A program made the position numbers and the translations under genes. Under the pieces are notes generated by a model. That model had not been told where the DNA came from. It worked only from the letters and a program-made list of their open reading frames with translations, and did not search any database. From the IMG/VR virus record IMGVR_UViG_3300042294_002782, positions 1 to 41,212 of that record: a stretch of DNA of 41,212 bases; one strand, 5' to 3'. Position 1 is the first letter of the stretch; each line of letters begins with the position of its first letter. The stretch is from a virus. Below, in pieces: positions 21,077 through 29,586 of this stretch.

Positions 21077-21237
21077 CGCCAGAGTTTACTGAGCGCACCG
21101 ACGCGCGCGGGCGGCTTATCATCTGCCGCATAGGCGACCACGAAGGCCGCGCGCGCGTGTTCAGCGCAGGCGAGCAAGACGCGAAGGACCGCGCAGAAAA
21201 GCAAGCGCGCGAAAAGGCGGAACGTGCCGACAGTTGA
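21073..21237 (+). CDS. Small charged protein coupled to the RHH regulator (54 aa)
   Basis: GTG 21073 overlaps the RHH stop as GTGA, and the stop lies 14 nt inside the gp10-like gene. The first half could form beta-strands (GRLIICRIGDHEGRARVFS), the second is a highly charged helix. No ribosome site of its own, so translation depends on coupling. May belong to the inserted cassette. No family recognised. Confidence 0.5.
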   Translation: MTPEFTERTDARGRLIICRIGDHEGRARVFSAGEQDAKDRAEKQAREKAERADS

Positions 21238-22687
21238 CTTCGGCCCGTGGGAGCCAGACCGCGCCGACATCGGCCCGCCGCTGCATCTCTACACGGCCAA
21301 GAATTGCGTACCGGTCAGCGACCACTACCACCCACTGCAAACGCTGACGGCAACGACCGGCGCGCTGACGGCCCGCTGTATTGGCGTTATCGCAGTGCGC
21401 GACATCGACAACGCCGCACACATGTACGCAGGCGACGCCACCAAGCTTTACGAGCTTGAGGCGGGCACGTGGACAGATCGCAGCAAGGTTGGCGGCTATA
21501 CGACGGCAACAAGCACAACGCGCTGGCGCTTTGCCACGTTCGGGGATCGCGTCATCGCCACGAACGCGCTGGACCCGATCCAGTACATTGATGCTAGCAC
21601 TGCGGCGACGGCGTTCGCCGATCTGGGCGGATCGCCGGGGCTGGCCAAGTACATCGCCACGTATGGCGAGTTTGTGTTTCTGGGCGCGCTCGGCACGAAC
21701 GGCATGAGCATCAAGTGGAGCGCGATCGGCAACAGCGCGGGTTGGACGGCGGGTGTCAACCTCTCCGACGAGCAAGAGTTCGCGGACGGCGGCAACATCA
21801 CCGGCTTCGCAGCCACGCAGGCCGCGCTCTACGTGTTTCAGGAAAAGTGCATTCGCCGCGTTCTGTTCGTGGGCGGCGATGTCATCATGCAGATTGACAA
21901 GCTGGTAGAGAAGATCGGCTGCATTGAGCCGAACAGCCTCGTTCAATATGGCCAGGTCTGCTTCTTCCTCGATGAGGACGGCTGGTACATGTGGGACTTC
22001 CAATCCCAGCCTGTGCCGATCGGGCATGAGAAGTTCGATGATTGGTTCATCGAGGACTCAGAGCGCACGGCGTGGCCGTATATGTCGGTGGTGGTTGATC
22101 CGCGCCGGCGTGTGTTCGCCGCGGGCTATGTGAGCACGGGCAACGCCACGACGCTGCCGGATCGGGTGCTGTTCTTCAACTACCAGCTCGGCCGCGCAAC
22201 TTATGCAGACGTGAGCCACGAAATCCTAGCGCCGTCGATTGCGCTGGGCGTCACGCTCGATGACCTAACCGGCGATCTGGATAACGATTACAACATCAGC
22301 TTCGATGACCCTTACTATCAGGGCGGCGCGTTCTATTTCGGGGCGTTCACAAGCGAGCATAAGCTTGGCGGCTTCAGCGGCGCGAACATGGAAGCGACAT
22401 TCCAGACCGCAGAGCAGGCGCTTTACCCAAGCCGCCGCACTGGCATTCAGTGGATCAAGCCGCTGACCGATGCGAGCGGAGCGACGGCAGCGGCGGGCTC
22501 GAAGGTGAAGCCGTCCGACGCGATCAGCTTTCAAAGCCAAGTGGCGCAGCAAGCGAGCGGGCGTTGTCCGCAGCGTGGCGCGGATGGGTTTTATCACGCC
22601 GTTAAGGTGGTCATCCCGTCCGGTGAGACGTGGACGTATGCGCGCGGGTTTGAGTTTGAGCCTGCGAAGGCGCGGGGCGTGCGTTGA
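21224..22687 (+). CDS. Tail hub / DNA stabilization protein, P22 gp10-like (487 aa)
   Basis: Large beta-propeller-like protein of the short tail. PLQTLTATTGALTARCIGVI, TTRWRFATFGDRVIATNALD (with DPIQYID), and repeated blade-like segments such as ENGWYMWDFQ-type (here DEDGWYMWDFQSQPVP, then GHEKFDDWFIED) follow gp10-like packaged-DNA stabilization proteins that close the tail after packaging. RRVFAAGYVS, RVLFFNYQLGRAT and the final WTYARGFEFEP also fit. Start GTG 21224 has GGCGGA upstream. Confidence 0.75.
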   Translation: MPTVDFGPWEPDRADIGPPLHLYTAKNCVPVSDHYHPLQTLTATTGALTARCIGVIAVRDIDNAAHMYAGDATKLYELEAGTWTDRSKVGGYTTATSTTRWRFATFGDRVIATNALDPIQYIDASTAATAFADLGGSPGLAKYIATYGEFVFLGALGTNGMSIKWSAIGNSAGWTAGVNLSDEQEFADGGNITGFAATQAALYVFQEKCIRRVLFVGGDVIMQIDKLVEKIGCIEPNSLVQYGQVCFFLDEDGWYMWDFQSQPVPIGHEKFDDWFIEDSERTAWPYMSVVVDPRRRVFAAGYVSTGNATTLPDRVLFFNYQLGRATYADVSHEILAPSIALGVTLDDLTGDLDNDYNISFDDPYYQGGAFYFGAFTSEHKLGGFSGANMEATFQTAEQALYPSRRTGIQWIKPLTDASGATAAAGSKVKPSDAISFQSQVAQQASGRCPQRGADGFYHAVKVVIPSGETWTYARGFEFEPAKARGVR

Positions 22688-22902
22688 CTGCTATCGCACG
22701 CCGCAGCCCGAAGCTGCCGCCGAACTACGGCAAGCAGGAAGTGCGCGACGCGATTGAGGCGCTGGAGGACCGGCCCTACATCCCGCGCAAAACGCCGGTC
22801 AGCGGCGACAATGGCTACGAGGGCGAAATCTGCCGCGATGATGCGCGGGGTTATATCTATTCGGGCGGTGCATGGCGTTACTGGACACTGACGACACTGT
22901 GA
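22684..22902 (+). CDS. Small tail-region protein (72 aa)
   Basis: Unusual TTGA overlap: TTG start (22684) inside the previous stop. Proline-rich middle (EDRPYIPRKTPVSG) and an aromatic end (RGYIYSGGAWRYWTL). Its end overlaps the next gene by 31 nt. It is in the place of small tail accessory proteins. No family recognised. Confidence 0.55.
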   Translation: MTAIARRSPKLPPNYGKQEVRDAIEALEDRPYIPRKTPVSGDNGYEGEICRDDARGYIYSGGAWRYWTLTTL

Positions 22903-23312
22903 CGGCCGACGAGCCGGTTTTGGTTCTGATCGAGCCGCACATGCTGCAAGCGGGATGGCCGCACATTGGGCCGATGCTTGAGCAGGCGTGCGCCGATAGT
23001 CGCGGTCAGTTCAACGTGGCGACCATCCTCGCCAATCTCGAAAACTGGCCAATTCTCGGCATTGTCAAAGGCGGCAAACTACAAGCGGTTATGGTGACGT
23101 GCATCGTGCAGCTTGAAGGCCGGCGCGTGCTGGATTGCCTCTTGGCGACCGGCGATCAGGCCAAGCAATGGCCCGCCGTGGACGATGCGTTTGACGATTT
23201 CGCGCGCCAGTTCGGGTGTTCGTCTGTGCGGATACCGTGCGCGCGCAAGGGCTGGGCCAAGGCGCTGCCGCATTGGCGAATTGTTGGTTACGTTATGGAG
23301 CGTGAAATCTAA
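22872..23312 (+). CDS. GNAT-like phage protein (146 aa)
   Basis: Fold pattern of an acyl-CoA N-acyltransferase: strand-helix start, ILGIVKGGKLQAVMVTCIVQ with beta-bulge strands, a central RVLDCLLATGDQAKQWPAVDD, then DFARQFGCSSVRIPCARKGW and the last strand WRIVGYVMEREI. The final part (RxGWAKxLPxW...GYVMEK) is a recurring ending in proteins near tail genes of short-tailed phages. The usual acetyl-CoA P-loop (RxxGxG/A) is not obvious, so it may be structural or inactive. ATG 22872 overlaps the previous gene. Confidence 0.6.
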   Translation: MALLDTDDTVTADEPVLVLIEPHMLQAGWPHIGPMLEQACADSRGQFNVATILANLENWPILGIVKGGKLQAVMVTCIVQLEGRRVLDCLLATGDQAKQWPAVDDAFDDFARQFGCSSVRIPCARKGWAKALPHWRIVGYVMEREI

Positions 23313-23599
23313 TGGGACTGCTTTCAAGACTAGGCTCCATGATGGGCAGAGGCAGTCGCGCCGCTGCCGGTGGTGGTGATAACGCCATGATGGGTGGCAT
23401 GGGCCAAGCAATGCCCGCTGCGCCTATGAGCGCCCCGACCGCGATGTCAGCACAGGGGCAGGCGTTCGTGCAGCGCTTGCAGCAACGCGCCGCCGAACTT
23501 CAGCAGCAGCCGTTCTTGCCGCCACGCCTTCGCAACGAACTGAACGAGATCACCGATCTCATCCGCCGGATTGAGTCCGGTGAGCAAGCGCTAGGTTAA
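23312..23599 (+). CDS. Small virion-region protein with MGLLSRLGSMMGRG start (95 aa)
   Basis: TAATG overlap. Amphipathic N-terminal helix MGLLSRLGSMMGRG, then a Gly/Met/Ala-rich linker and a C-terminal helical pair (FVQRLQQRAAELQQQPFLPP, then NEITDLIRRIESGEQ). It is clearly related in layout to the 106-residue product at 25403, whose N-terminus reads MGLLGRLGRMMGRG although the codons differ. Proposed as a minor internal virion protein because it leads the ejection gene block. Confidence 0.65.
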   Translation: MGLLSRLGSMMGRGSRAAAGGGDNAMMGGMGQAMPAAPMSAPTAMSAQGQAFVQRLQQRAAELQQQPFLPPRLRNELNEITDLIRRIESGEQALG

Positions 23600-23603
23600 G
23601 AAC

Positions 23604-24761
23604 ATGGGTGGCCAATCCAGCGGCAGCCAAACCGTCACTAACCGGACGGAGATTGATCCGGTAACGCAGGCATGGCGCCAGAACATCATCAACGCGGGCG
23701 GGGCGCTCTACAACCAAGGCACGCCTGCTTACTATCCCGGCCAAACCGTTGTCCCGTTCAGCGATCAAACGCAGAGCGGAATGAACTATCTGCAAAACCA
23801 AGCCATGCAGGGTGCGCCGAACTTGCAGGCTGCAAACGACTCTGCCGGGCGCGCTCTCTCGGGCTGGAACCCGGCAATGCCGTTCGCAGCGAACGCGGCG
23901 ATGGGCGGGCTTTCCAACAATCCGGCGATGCAGGGCTTGAGCCAGTACGGCACGGGTAACAACCAATACGCCCAGAGCATGTTCCAGAACGCGTCCAACG
24001 ACATCGGCAACGCGGTCAATGCGCAGTTCGCTCAATCGGGCCGCTATGGCAACAACGCTGCACGCACCGACACAATGACGCGCGGCATCGGCAACGCGTA
24101 CAATCAGATCATGACGCCGGTTTACGAGGCAGAGCGCAATCGTGGGCTAACCGCTCAGCAGACGATGGGCTCGCTCTATGACAGCGGCGCCAATCGCCAG
24201 CTTCAGGGCGCGGAGTTGTTTGGCGGGCTCTACAGCCAGGGCAACCAAGACGCAGCACGTCAGCAGGCGTTGCTTCCGGGCCTCTTCAGTTATGGCCAGA
24301 TGCCAGGCCAAGCGATGCTTGACATCGGCGGCATGTACGAGGGCCAAGCGCAGAACTATCTCGACGCCGATCGCGCGCGTTACGACTACAACGCCAACGC
24401 GCCGTGGGATTTGCTCAACCGCTACAGCCAAGTGGTCAGCGGAATGCCGGACTTCAGTTCGCAAGTGCAGACGCAGCGCGGGCCGGGTGAAAACCGCTTG
24501 ATGCAGGGCCTGGGCACTGCGGCTTCAATCGCCAGCATCTTCGCGGCGTTTGGTGGCTCAGACATTCGCATCAAGAAGAACATCGAGTTCGTCGGCTCCG
24601 ACGAGCGCGGCCATCGCTGGTACGACTTCCACTACATCGGTGAAGACGAGAGCGAGCCGAAGCGCCGTGGCGTCATGGCTCAAGAAGCGGCGCGCATCGC
24701 GCCGGAAGCGGTAACGATGCATCCGCTTGGTTTCTACTGCGTCGATTACGGGGCTTTGTAA
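23604..24761 (+). CDS. Virion protein with C-terminal peptidase S74 (ICA) domain (385 aa)
   Basis: Residues 1-315 are rich in Asn, Gln, Gly, Ala and Tyr, helical and repetitive. The last 67 residues (319-385) fit the intramolecular chaperone auto-processing domain: SDIRIKKNIEFVG with the Ser-Asp start and Lys of the catalytic pair, WYDFHYI, RRGVMAQEAARIAPEAV and YCVDYGAL. In fibers this domain trimerises and cleaves itself off before its serine. Here it is attached to a non-fiber-like protein in the ejection gene block, as a compact version. Weak ribosome site. Stop and next start overlap (TAATG). Confidence 0.75.
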   Translation: MGGQSSGSQTVTNRTEIDPVTQAWRQNIINAGGALYNQGTPAYYPGQTVVPFSDQTQSGMNYLQNQAMQGAPNLQAANDSAGRALSGWNPAMPFAANAAMGGLSNNPAMQGLSQYGTGNNQYAQSMFQNASNDIGNAVNAQFAQSGRYGNNAARTDTMTRGIGNAYNQIMTPVYEAERNRGLTAQQTMGSLYDSGANRQLQGAELFGGLYSQGNQDAARQQALLPGLFSYGQMPGQAMLDIGGMYEGQAQNYLDADRARYDYNANAPWDLLNRYSQVVSGMPDFSSQVQTQRGPGENRLMQGLGTAASIASIFAAFGGSDIRIKKNIEFVGSDERGHRWYDFHYIGEDESEPKRRGVMAQEAARIAPEAVTMHPLGFYCVDYGAL

Positions 24762-25390
24762 TGGGAATGCTTTCGCGACTACTCGGCGGCGCAATGGCTG
24801 GCGAGGGACAAAACGGCATGCTCGGCCTGCTGCCGATGTTGATGCAGCGCCAAGGCGATCACGGCGGCGAAGGCCAGCAACAACAGCAACAGCCGGGGAT
24901 GATGGGACGGCTCGGCAACTTGGCCACCGATCCGATGTTCCAGCACAACATGCAAATGGCGATGACGGGCGAGTCTCAGGGCGTGCCGCCGCCAAGGATG
25001 GGTGGCGAGCCATTTCCAACCATGCGCCCGCCGATGATGAATCCGGGCGGCGGGATTGGCGGCGGACTTCAGCCTCCGCAGATGCCACCGGGCCAAGGCG
25101 GCATGGGCGCGCTGATGGGCGGCTTCTCCACGTCACCAGAGTTTCAGAACCAACTCGGCGCGATCCACGGCGGCACATCGCCGGGCCGGATGCCGGTGCA
25201 GTTCACACCGCCGCAAACGCCGGTCCCGCCGATGAACGTGAACACCGGCAACACACGCGGCGGGCGCTCGATTGCGGGCGTTCCGATCAGCGGGCCGGGA
25301 GGCTTGCGCGATGGTATGGGCGGCTACACTGGCCAAGCGCCGTCTGCTGGCCTGCATCACGATGCGTTCCGCTATTTGCGCGGGCTTTGA
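24761..25390 (+). CDS. Low-complexity virion protein with MGMLSRLLGG start (209 aa)
   Basis: N-terminal helix MGMLSRLLGGAM, then long segments of Gly, Met, Pro and Gln (a run of six glutamines, PPQMPPGQGGMG, MNPGGGIGGG). Contains an internal repeat of the motif (GMMGRLGNLA, about residues 46-55). Likely disordered. With neighbours it forms a set of proteins sharing the start motif. Disordered, methionine-rich proteins could pass through the tail channel during ejection; that is inference. Confidence 0.6.
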   Translation: MGMLSRLLGGAMAGEGQNGMLGLLPMLMQRQGDHGGEGQQQQQQPGMMGRLGNLATDPMFQHNMQMAMTGESQGVPPPRMGGEPFPTMRPPMMNPGGGIGGGLQPPQMPPGQGGMGALMGGFSTSPEFQNQLGAIHGGTSPGRMPVQFTPPQTPVPPMNVNTGNTRGGRSIAGVPISGPGGLRDGMGGYTGQAPSAGLHHDAFRYLRGL

Positions 25391-25402
25391 GGAGAGAGCG
25401 AG

Positions 25403-25723
25403 ATGGGTTTGTTGGGTAGGCTTGGCCGCATGATGGGCCGAGGCGGCGGTGGCGCTATGGACAACGCAGCGCCGCAAATGATGCGCCCAGCAATGCAGTC
25501 GGGTGGCGGCATGGCCGACGATGCCGCGTTTCAGTCATTCAAGATCACCGCAGCGTCGCGGCTGTCTCAGACAAACCCGCAAGCGGCCGAGGCAATCAGC
25601 CAAGCTAACTCCATCGAAGAAATCAACGCGATCCTTCGACAAGTCGCGCAGGCCAGTGACCCGGCCTATGCGACGCGGGCGGCAGTCACACAGCAGCGTA
25701 GTTCTCCTTACGGTTCGTACTGA
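25403..25723 (+). CDS. Small virion-region protein with MGLLGRLGRMMGRG start (106 aa)
   Basis: Strong ribosome site (GAGGAGAGAG) before ATG 25403. The N-terminus is nearly the same as that of the 95-residue protein at 23312, followed by a glycine run, AMDNAAPQMM and a helical C-terminal half (NPQAAEAISQANSIEEINAI). Probable paralog. The good ribosome site suggests higher output than its coupled neighbours. Function inferred only from position in the ejection block. Confidence 0.65.
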   Translation: MGLLGRLGRMMGRGGGGAMDNAAPQMMRPAMQSGGGMADDAAFQSFKITAASRLSQTNPQAAEAISQANSIEEINAILRQVAQASDPAYATRAAVTQQRSSPYGSY

Positions 25724-25728
25724 TCACA

Positions 25729-27288
25729 ATGGGCCTCCTCTCCCGCCTCTCCATGTTCGGTCAGCAATCGTGGCTCCCGCCGTGGATCACGCCATACGGC
25801 ACGCCAGCGCAAGCGCCTCAACAGCAACAAGAGTCGTTCAATCCGAACTGGGCCGCGACGCTTGGCACGAGCCAGCCGCAAGCGCAGCCCATGCCGCAAC
25901 CGGCCACACCGCGTCCACAGCAACGCCGCCCGCAGCCGATTTCGTTCACGCCGCAGACCGCTCAGATGCTGCCGACAACAGGCACGGAGCTGATGGCGGC
26001 GCCGGGACAGAGCCAAGCGCAAGTTCGCGCGCCATCGTTCACCGAACGCCTCGGCACATGGTCAGAGAGCCCGCTTTTGCAGATGGGCTTGTCGCTGCTT
26101 GGCAACTCGCGCAACGGCGGCGATTGGGGCGCGGTGGGGCAAGACTTGCGCCAGTTCGGGCAGGATCGCACGCAGCGGCAACGGCAGGCGAACGAGGATC
26201 GGCGTTTGGCGGCGGCTGAAGGGCGCGAGACTGAGCAGTTTGGCTGGATGCGGGATGAGCGCTCGAGTGTTTCACAGCGTCGCCAGTTGGCGCGAGACTT
26301 CATTGCAAGCCGCCCCGAGGCTGAGCGTGCAGAGCTTGCCATGATCGACCCGGACGAGCTGGGGACGTATCTGCAACAACGGCGCCAGTCTGAACTTCAG
26401 CAACAGCAGTTGGAGCTACAAACGCAGGAGGCGCGCGATAATCGCGCCTATCGCGGCGCCTCGCTCGCACTTGATCGGCAGCGGCTTGAGCAGGATCGCG
26501 TGCTTAACTCGGCCGATTCGCTGCTTGGCCGGGGTGAGGCTACGCGCATCAATGACTGGATGGGCCGCTTGGATGGCTGGAACCTTGTGCAAAACGACAT
26601 CGCCTCGCTTGAGGAGATTTTGCAACGCAACCCTGCGGCCTTTGACCAAATACTAGACGGTGACCAGTCGCTGGTCCTTGCGCGCGTCCGCGACCCTCAG
26701 ATGCGGGCGGACTTGAACACAATCTACGCCGTGTCCGGCAATCTCGCGCGCGAAGATTTGCGTGGTCAGACGCCGGTTTCAAACATCGACTTCCTCGCGG
26801 CCGTTCGCTCCAATCCCAACGTGCAATCAGGCTCTCTTTTTGCACGCGATTGGCTGGCGCGTGCGCGGCAGGACCGCCAGAATCTCGAAGGCCAAGTCCA
26901 GAGTGCGCTTCGGTATCGCCAGGGCGGCGAGGGCGGCGCGTCGCGCTCGCTTTATGAGCCCGATCCGCAGACGGGGCGGAACTGGTATCAAAGCCCCGAT
27001 GGCTACACGCGCTTCGGTCGCCAAGGTGGCGGCGCATCTGCTGGTGGTGGACAATCCGACGAAGCGCGCCAAGCGGCAGCGGCACTGGCTGCGCGCGGTG
27101 GTGGAACGCCGGCGCCGCAGGGCGGCACGGCAGGCGGGCGCGCTGGCGCACCGCGCCTGCTTCGCCAGCCGGATTCTATCTTTGAACAACAGCTTGTACG
27201 CGAATACACAGTGGCGCGCGATCGTGGCCAAACGGCACGCGCAAACACGCTGGAGATTCGGATGCGTAGAGCGGGGCTTATTCCATGA
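25729..27288 (+). CDS. Internal virion / ejection protein candidate (519 aa)
   Basis: Starts with MGLLSRLSMFGQQ, then a Pro/Gln-rich linker (to about 85), a hydrophobic patch (SPLLQMGLSLLGNS, about 115-128), a very long Arg/Gln/Glu coiled coil (130-280; RQANEDRRLAAAEGRETEQF, QQQQLELQTQEARDNRAYRG), then a globular domain (WMGRLDGWNLVQNDIASLEE) and a helical C-terminus. This mix of coiled coil, disorder and size next to the 695-residue membrane-active protein fits podovirus ejection proteins such as P22 gp20 or gp16 class. It ends in an ATGA overlap. Confidence 0.65.
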   Translation: MGLLSRLSMFGQQSWLPPWITPYGTPAQAPQQQQESFNPNWAATLGTSQPQAQPMPQPATPRPQQRRPQPISFTPQTAQMLPTTGTELMAAPGQSQAQVRAPSFTERLGTWSESPLLQMGLSLLGNSRNGGDWGAVGQDLRQFGQDRTQRQRQANEDRRLAAAEGRETEQFGWMRDERSSVSQRRQLARDFIASRPEAERAELAMIDPDELGTYLQQRRQSELQQQQLELQTQEARDNRAYRGASLALDRQRLEQDRVLNSADSLLGRGEATRINDWMGRLDGWNLVQNDIASLEEILQRNPAAFDQILDGDQSLVLARVRDPQMRADLNTIYAVSGNLAREDLRGQTPVSNIDFLAAVRSNPNVQSGSLFARDWLARARQDRQNLEGQVQSALRYRQGGEGGASRSLYEPDPQTGRNWYQSPDGYTRFGRQGGGASAGGGQSDEARQAAAALAARGGGTPAPQGGTAGGRAGAPRLLRQPDSIFEQQLVREYTVARDRGQTARANTLEIRMRRAGLIP

Positions 27289-29372
27289 CGCGCGGCTGGG
27301 ATGACTTCAGCAACGAAGAATTGCAGCGCATCGCGTCTGGTCGCGCGTCCCGTTTTGACATTCAACAAGAGCGTCGCCTAAACCGCCTGCAAGGTGCGGG
27401 CGGTGAGTATGGGTCGTTTCTTTCGTCTGCTGGCGACTCTTTGAGCCTTGGCTTTGGTGACGAACTCATGGGGCTTGGGGCTGGCATTGGCGCCAGTCTG
27501 AGTGGCGGCGACTTCGGCTCTGCGTACACAAATCAAGCCGAGCGTTCACGCCAGCGCTTGCGCGACGCATGGCAGTATCACGCGGGCTCGGCTCTTGGCG
27601 GCGCCATTGCCGGATCGCTGCCGCTTGGCGGCGCAATCGGTCTTGCGGCGCGCGGGGCGCGCGGCGCAGCAGCGGGGGCAAACGCGCTCCGCAACCTTAC
27701 GCCCGCTCAGCGCATCATGGCGGCTGGCGGTTCTGGTGCGGGCTTTGGCGCGGTCTATGGAGCGGGCTCCGACAATGATGATCGCCTGGACGCCGAAGGT
27801 CTAGGCAATCGCGCGATGGGAGCCTTGGGCGGCGCCGCGCTGGGCGGCGTTACGGGCGCGGCGTTCCAGGGCGTCGGCATGGGCCTAGGCCATGCGTGGC
27901 GCTCAGCGGTTTCGCCCATGCTCAACCCAACCGAACGAGCGGCGCAAGAGCTTGGGCGGGCAATCAATCGCTCTGACATTCCAGAAGAGGCGGCGCGGCG
28001 CGGGATCAGCGTTGAGCAAGAACTAGAGCGCCGCCGCCGTGGTTTGGCGCGTATGGAGCAATTCTCCCCCGGCTCTAACCCTATGGTTATGGACGTTCTA
28101 GATGAGGCTGGAACGAACATGGCGATGGTTGCGGGCGCGCGGCCAAGTGCTGGACGCCGCGCGATGCAGCAGGCGCTTGAGCAGCGCAATGCGGGCGCTC
28201 GTGAGCGTGTTGAGGCCGCGCTTGTGCGCGATCTGGGCGGTGGACAGCGCCGCACGGTAGCGCAGACCTGGGATGAGTTAGACGAGGTGCAGCGCACGGA
28301 GTCGGCGCCGCTGTTCGAGGAGGCGATGCGTCAGACCGTGCAAGCTGTCCCGCGCGAACTTCGCGACTTCGTTTCGTTCAACAGCCGACCCGGCGCACGC
28401 TTCCGCGATGCGGTGGAGCAGGCGCGCGAATCCATGCGTCGTCTGATGCAGAATCCCAGCGCGACGGATGATGAAATTATGCGTTCGCCGCGCTTCTGGC
28501 ACAAACTGCAAGGGAACGTCAGCGCGGAGATCAATGCGATTTATCGCTCCGCCCAGATGCAGCCGCTGGCTACGCCGCGCGGCGACGCGGTTGGCGAGAT
28601 GGTCGCGGACGATCAAATGGTCAACCGCGCCGTCATTGACATGCTTGGCGGCAGACAAAGCCCATACGGCCAGGCAATGGCCAAGTACGCGGGGACAGAA
28701 CGTCTGCGCTCTGCGTGGCGCTTTGGCGAGCAGGCGTCGCGCATGGATGGCGGCGAGGTCGATCTCGCGGACTTCGCTCGTCGCATGTCGCGGATGAGTG
28801 AGTCGGAACGCGAAGCCACGCGCATGGCGGCGATTTCCGGCCTGCGTCAGATGCTGGCTCGCGCTGACACCGGAACGGGTCGTTCCGATGTGCTGCGGGC
28901 GTTGATCGGCAATGAGGCCAAGCGCAACAATCTGCGGGCTATCTTTGGCGGCGAGGCGCGGCTAAACCGTGTCATGCGAACGCTGGATTACGAGCGTAGG
29001 CTCTTCCAGAACTACGCGGACACCAATATCGGGCGCGGCTCTCCGACCGCAGACAAGCTTCAGGGCGCGGACCAAATGTTCGGCGCTGACGGCACGCCGA
29101 TTGCGCGGGTTCGCAGGGCGCTTGGACGCGATGCGCAGGCCCGCTACGACGAGCAACTGGCTACAGACGTTCTGGACTTGCTGCGCACGCCTTTGACAGG
29201 CCAAGGCGCGCCTGCAAATATTCAGCAGTTCGCGCAGCAGCGCGGCCTTCTTTCCAGGGCGCTCAGGCGTGCGCAAGAGCAGCGAGATTTACGCTCGCGC
29301 GCAGGCGTGCAAGCTTTGCAGATGGGCGGCGTTAACGCGCTCGGGTTTGCTCCAAACGAGTTCTTCGCATGA
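27285..29372 (+). CDS. DNA ejection protein candidate with Gly-rich membrane segments (695 aa)
   Basis: Residues 50-215 contain Gly/Ala-rich hydrophobic stretches (ELMGLGAGIGASLSGGDFG, SALGGAIAGSLPLGGAIGLA, GNRAMGALGGAALGGVTGAA) able to insert in membranes. From 230 to 690 it is a long, soluble, mostly helical part with many Arg, Glu and Met. Such proteins leave the capsid before the DNA and make a channel across the cell envelope. No transglycosylase signature is visible. Largest gene of the ejection block and the last major one before a terminator. Confidence 0.65.
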   Translation: MTRGWDDFSNEELQRIASGRASRFDIQQERRLNRLQGAGGEYGSFLSSAGDSLSLGFGDELMGLGAGIGASLSGGDFGSAYTNQAERSRQRLRDAWQYHAGSALGGAIAGSLPLGGAIGLAARGARGAAAGANALRNLTPAQRIMAAGGSGAGFGAVYGAGSDNDDRLDAEGLGNRAMGALGGAALGGVTGAAFQGVGMGLGHAWRSAVSPMLNPTERAAQELGRAINRSDIPEEAARRGISVEQELERRRRGLARMEQFSPGSNPMVMDVLDEAGTNMAMVAGARPSAGRRAMQQALEQRNAGARERVEAALVRDLGGGQRRTVAQTWDELDEVQRTESAPLFEEAMRQTVQAVPRELRDFVSFNSRPGARFRDAVEQARESMRRLMQNPSATDDEIMRSPRFWHKLQGNVSAEINAIYRSAQMQPLATPRGDAVGEMVADDQMVNRAVIDMLGGRQSPYGQAMAKYAGTERLRSAWRFGEQASRMDGGEVDLADFARRMSRMSESEREATRMAAISGLRQMLARADTGTGRSDVLRALIGNEAKRNNLRAIFGGEARLNRVMRTLDYERRLFQNYADTNIGRGSPTADKLQGADQMFGADGTPIARVRRALGRDAQARYDEQLATDVLDLLRTPLTGQGAPANIQQFAQQRGLLSRALRRAQEQRDLRSRAGVQALQMGGVNALGFAPNEFFA

Positions 29373-29521
29373 TGTTCGATGACCCCCATTTCGCCTACAC
29401 CTACATCAGGCCTGTGGCCGTCGTGGCCGGCATCGGGCTCGGGTATTGGCTTGTGAATGCCATTTTGGATTGGCGCGACGCACGGCGACAGAAGCGCCTG
29501 CGAAACGTGACGCCCCGCTAA
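29369..29521 (+). CDS. Small membrane protein (50 aa)
   Basis: ATGA overlap with the preceding gene. One transmembrane helix (VAVVAGIGLGYWLVNAI, about 17-33), then a basic tail (DARRQKRLRNVTPR), so topology is probably N-out, C-in. It ends 24 nt before a strong terminator. Its place at the end of the ejection operon is compatible with a membrane adaptor or a holin-like helper; nothing more can be said. Confidence 0.6.
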   Translation: MMFDDPHFAYTYIRPVAVVAGIGLGYWLVNAILDWRDARRQKRLRNVTPR

Positions 29522-29545
29522 CCCATGCCCCCATCGCTGCACCCC

Positions 29546-29573
29546 AGCCCCGCTTCGGCGGGGCTTTTTCTTT
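29546..29573 (+). terminator. Strong intrinsic terminator
   Basis: AGCCCCGC (29546-29553), TTCG loop, GCGGGGCT (29558-29565), followed by T5-C-T3. A perfect 8-bp GC-rich stem with a stable tetraloop and a U-tract. It separates head, tail-machine and ejection genes from fiber and lysis genes. The ribosome site of the next gene (GGAG, 29574-29577) lies directly behind it, so downstream genes need antitermination or partial readthrough. Confidence 0.9.
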
Positions 29574-29586
29574 GGAGCAAACGTAA

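Noticed and set aside
20882-21237. Toxin-antitoxin pair (RHH antitoxin plus 54-residue toxin)
   Set aside because: Gene order and RHH fold would allow it, but the 54-residue product has no known toxin motif and depends on coupling; kept as an alternative only.
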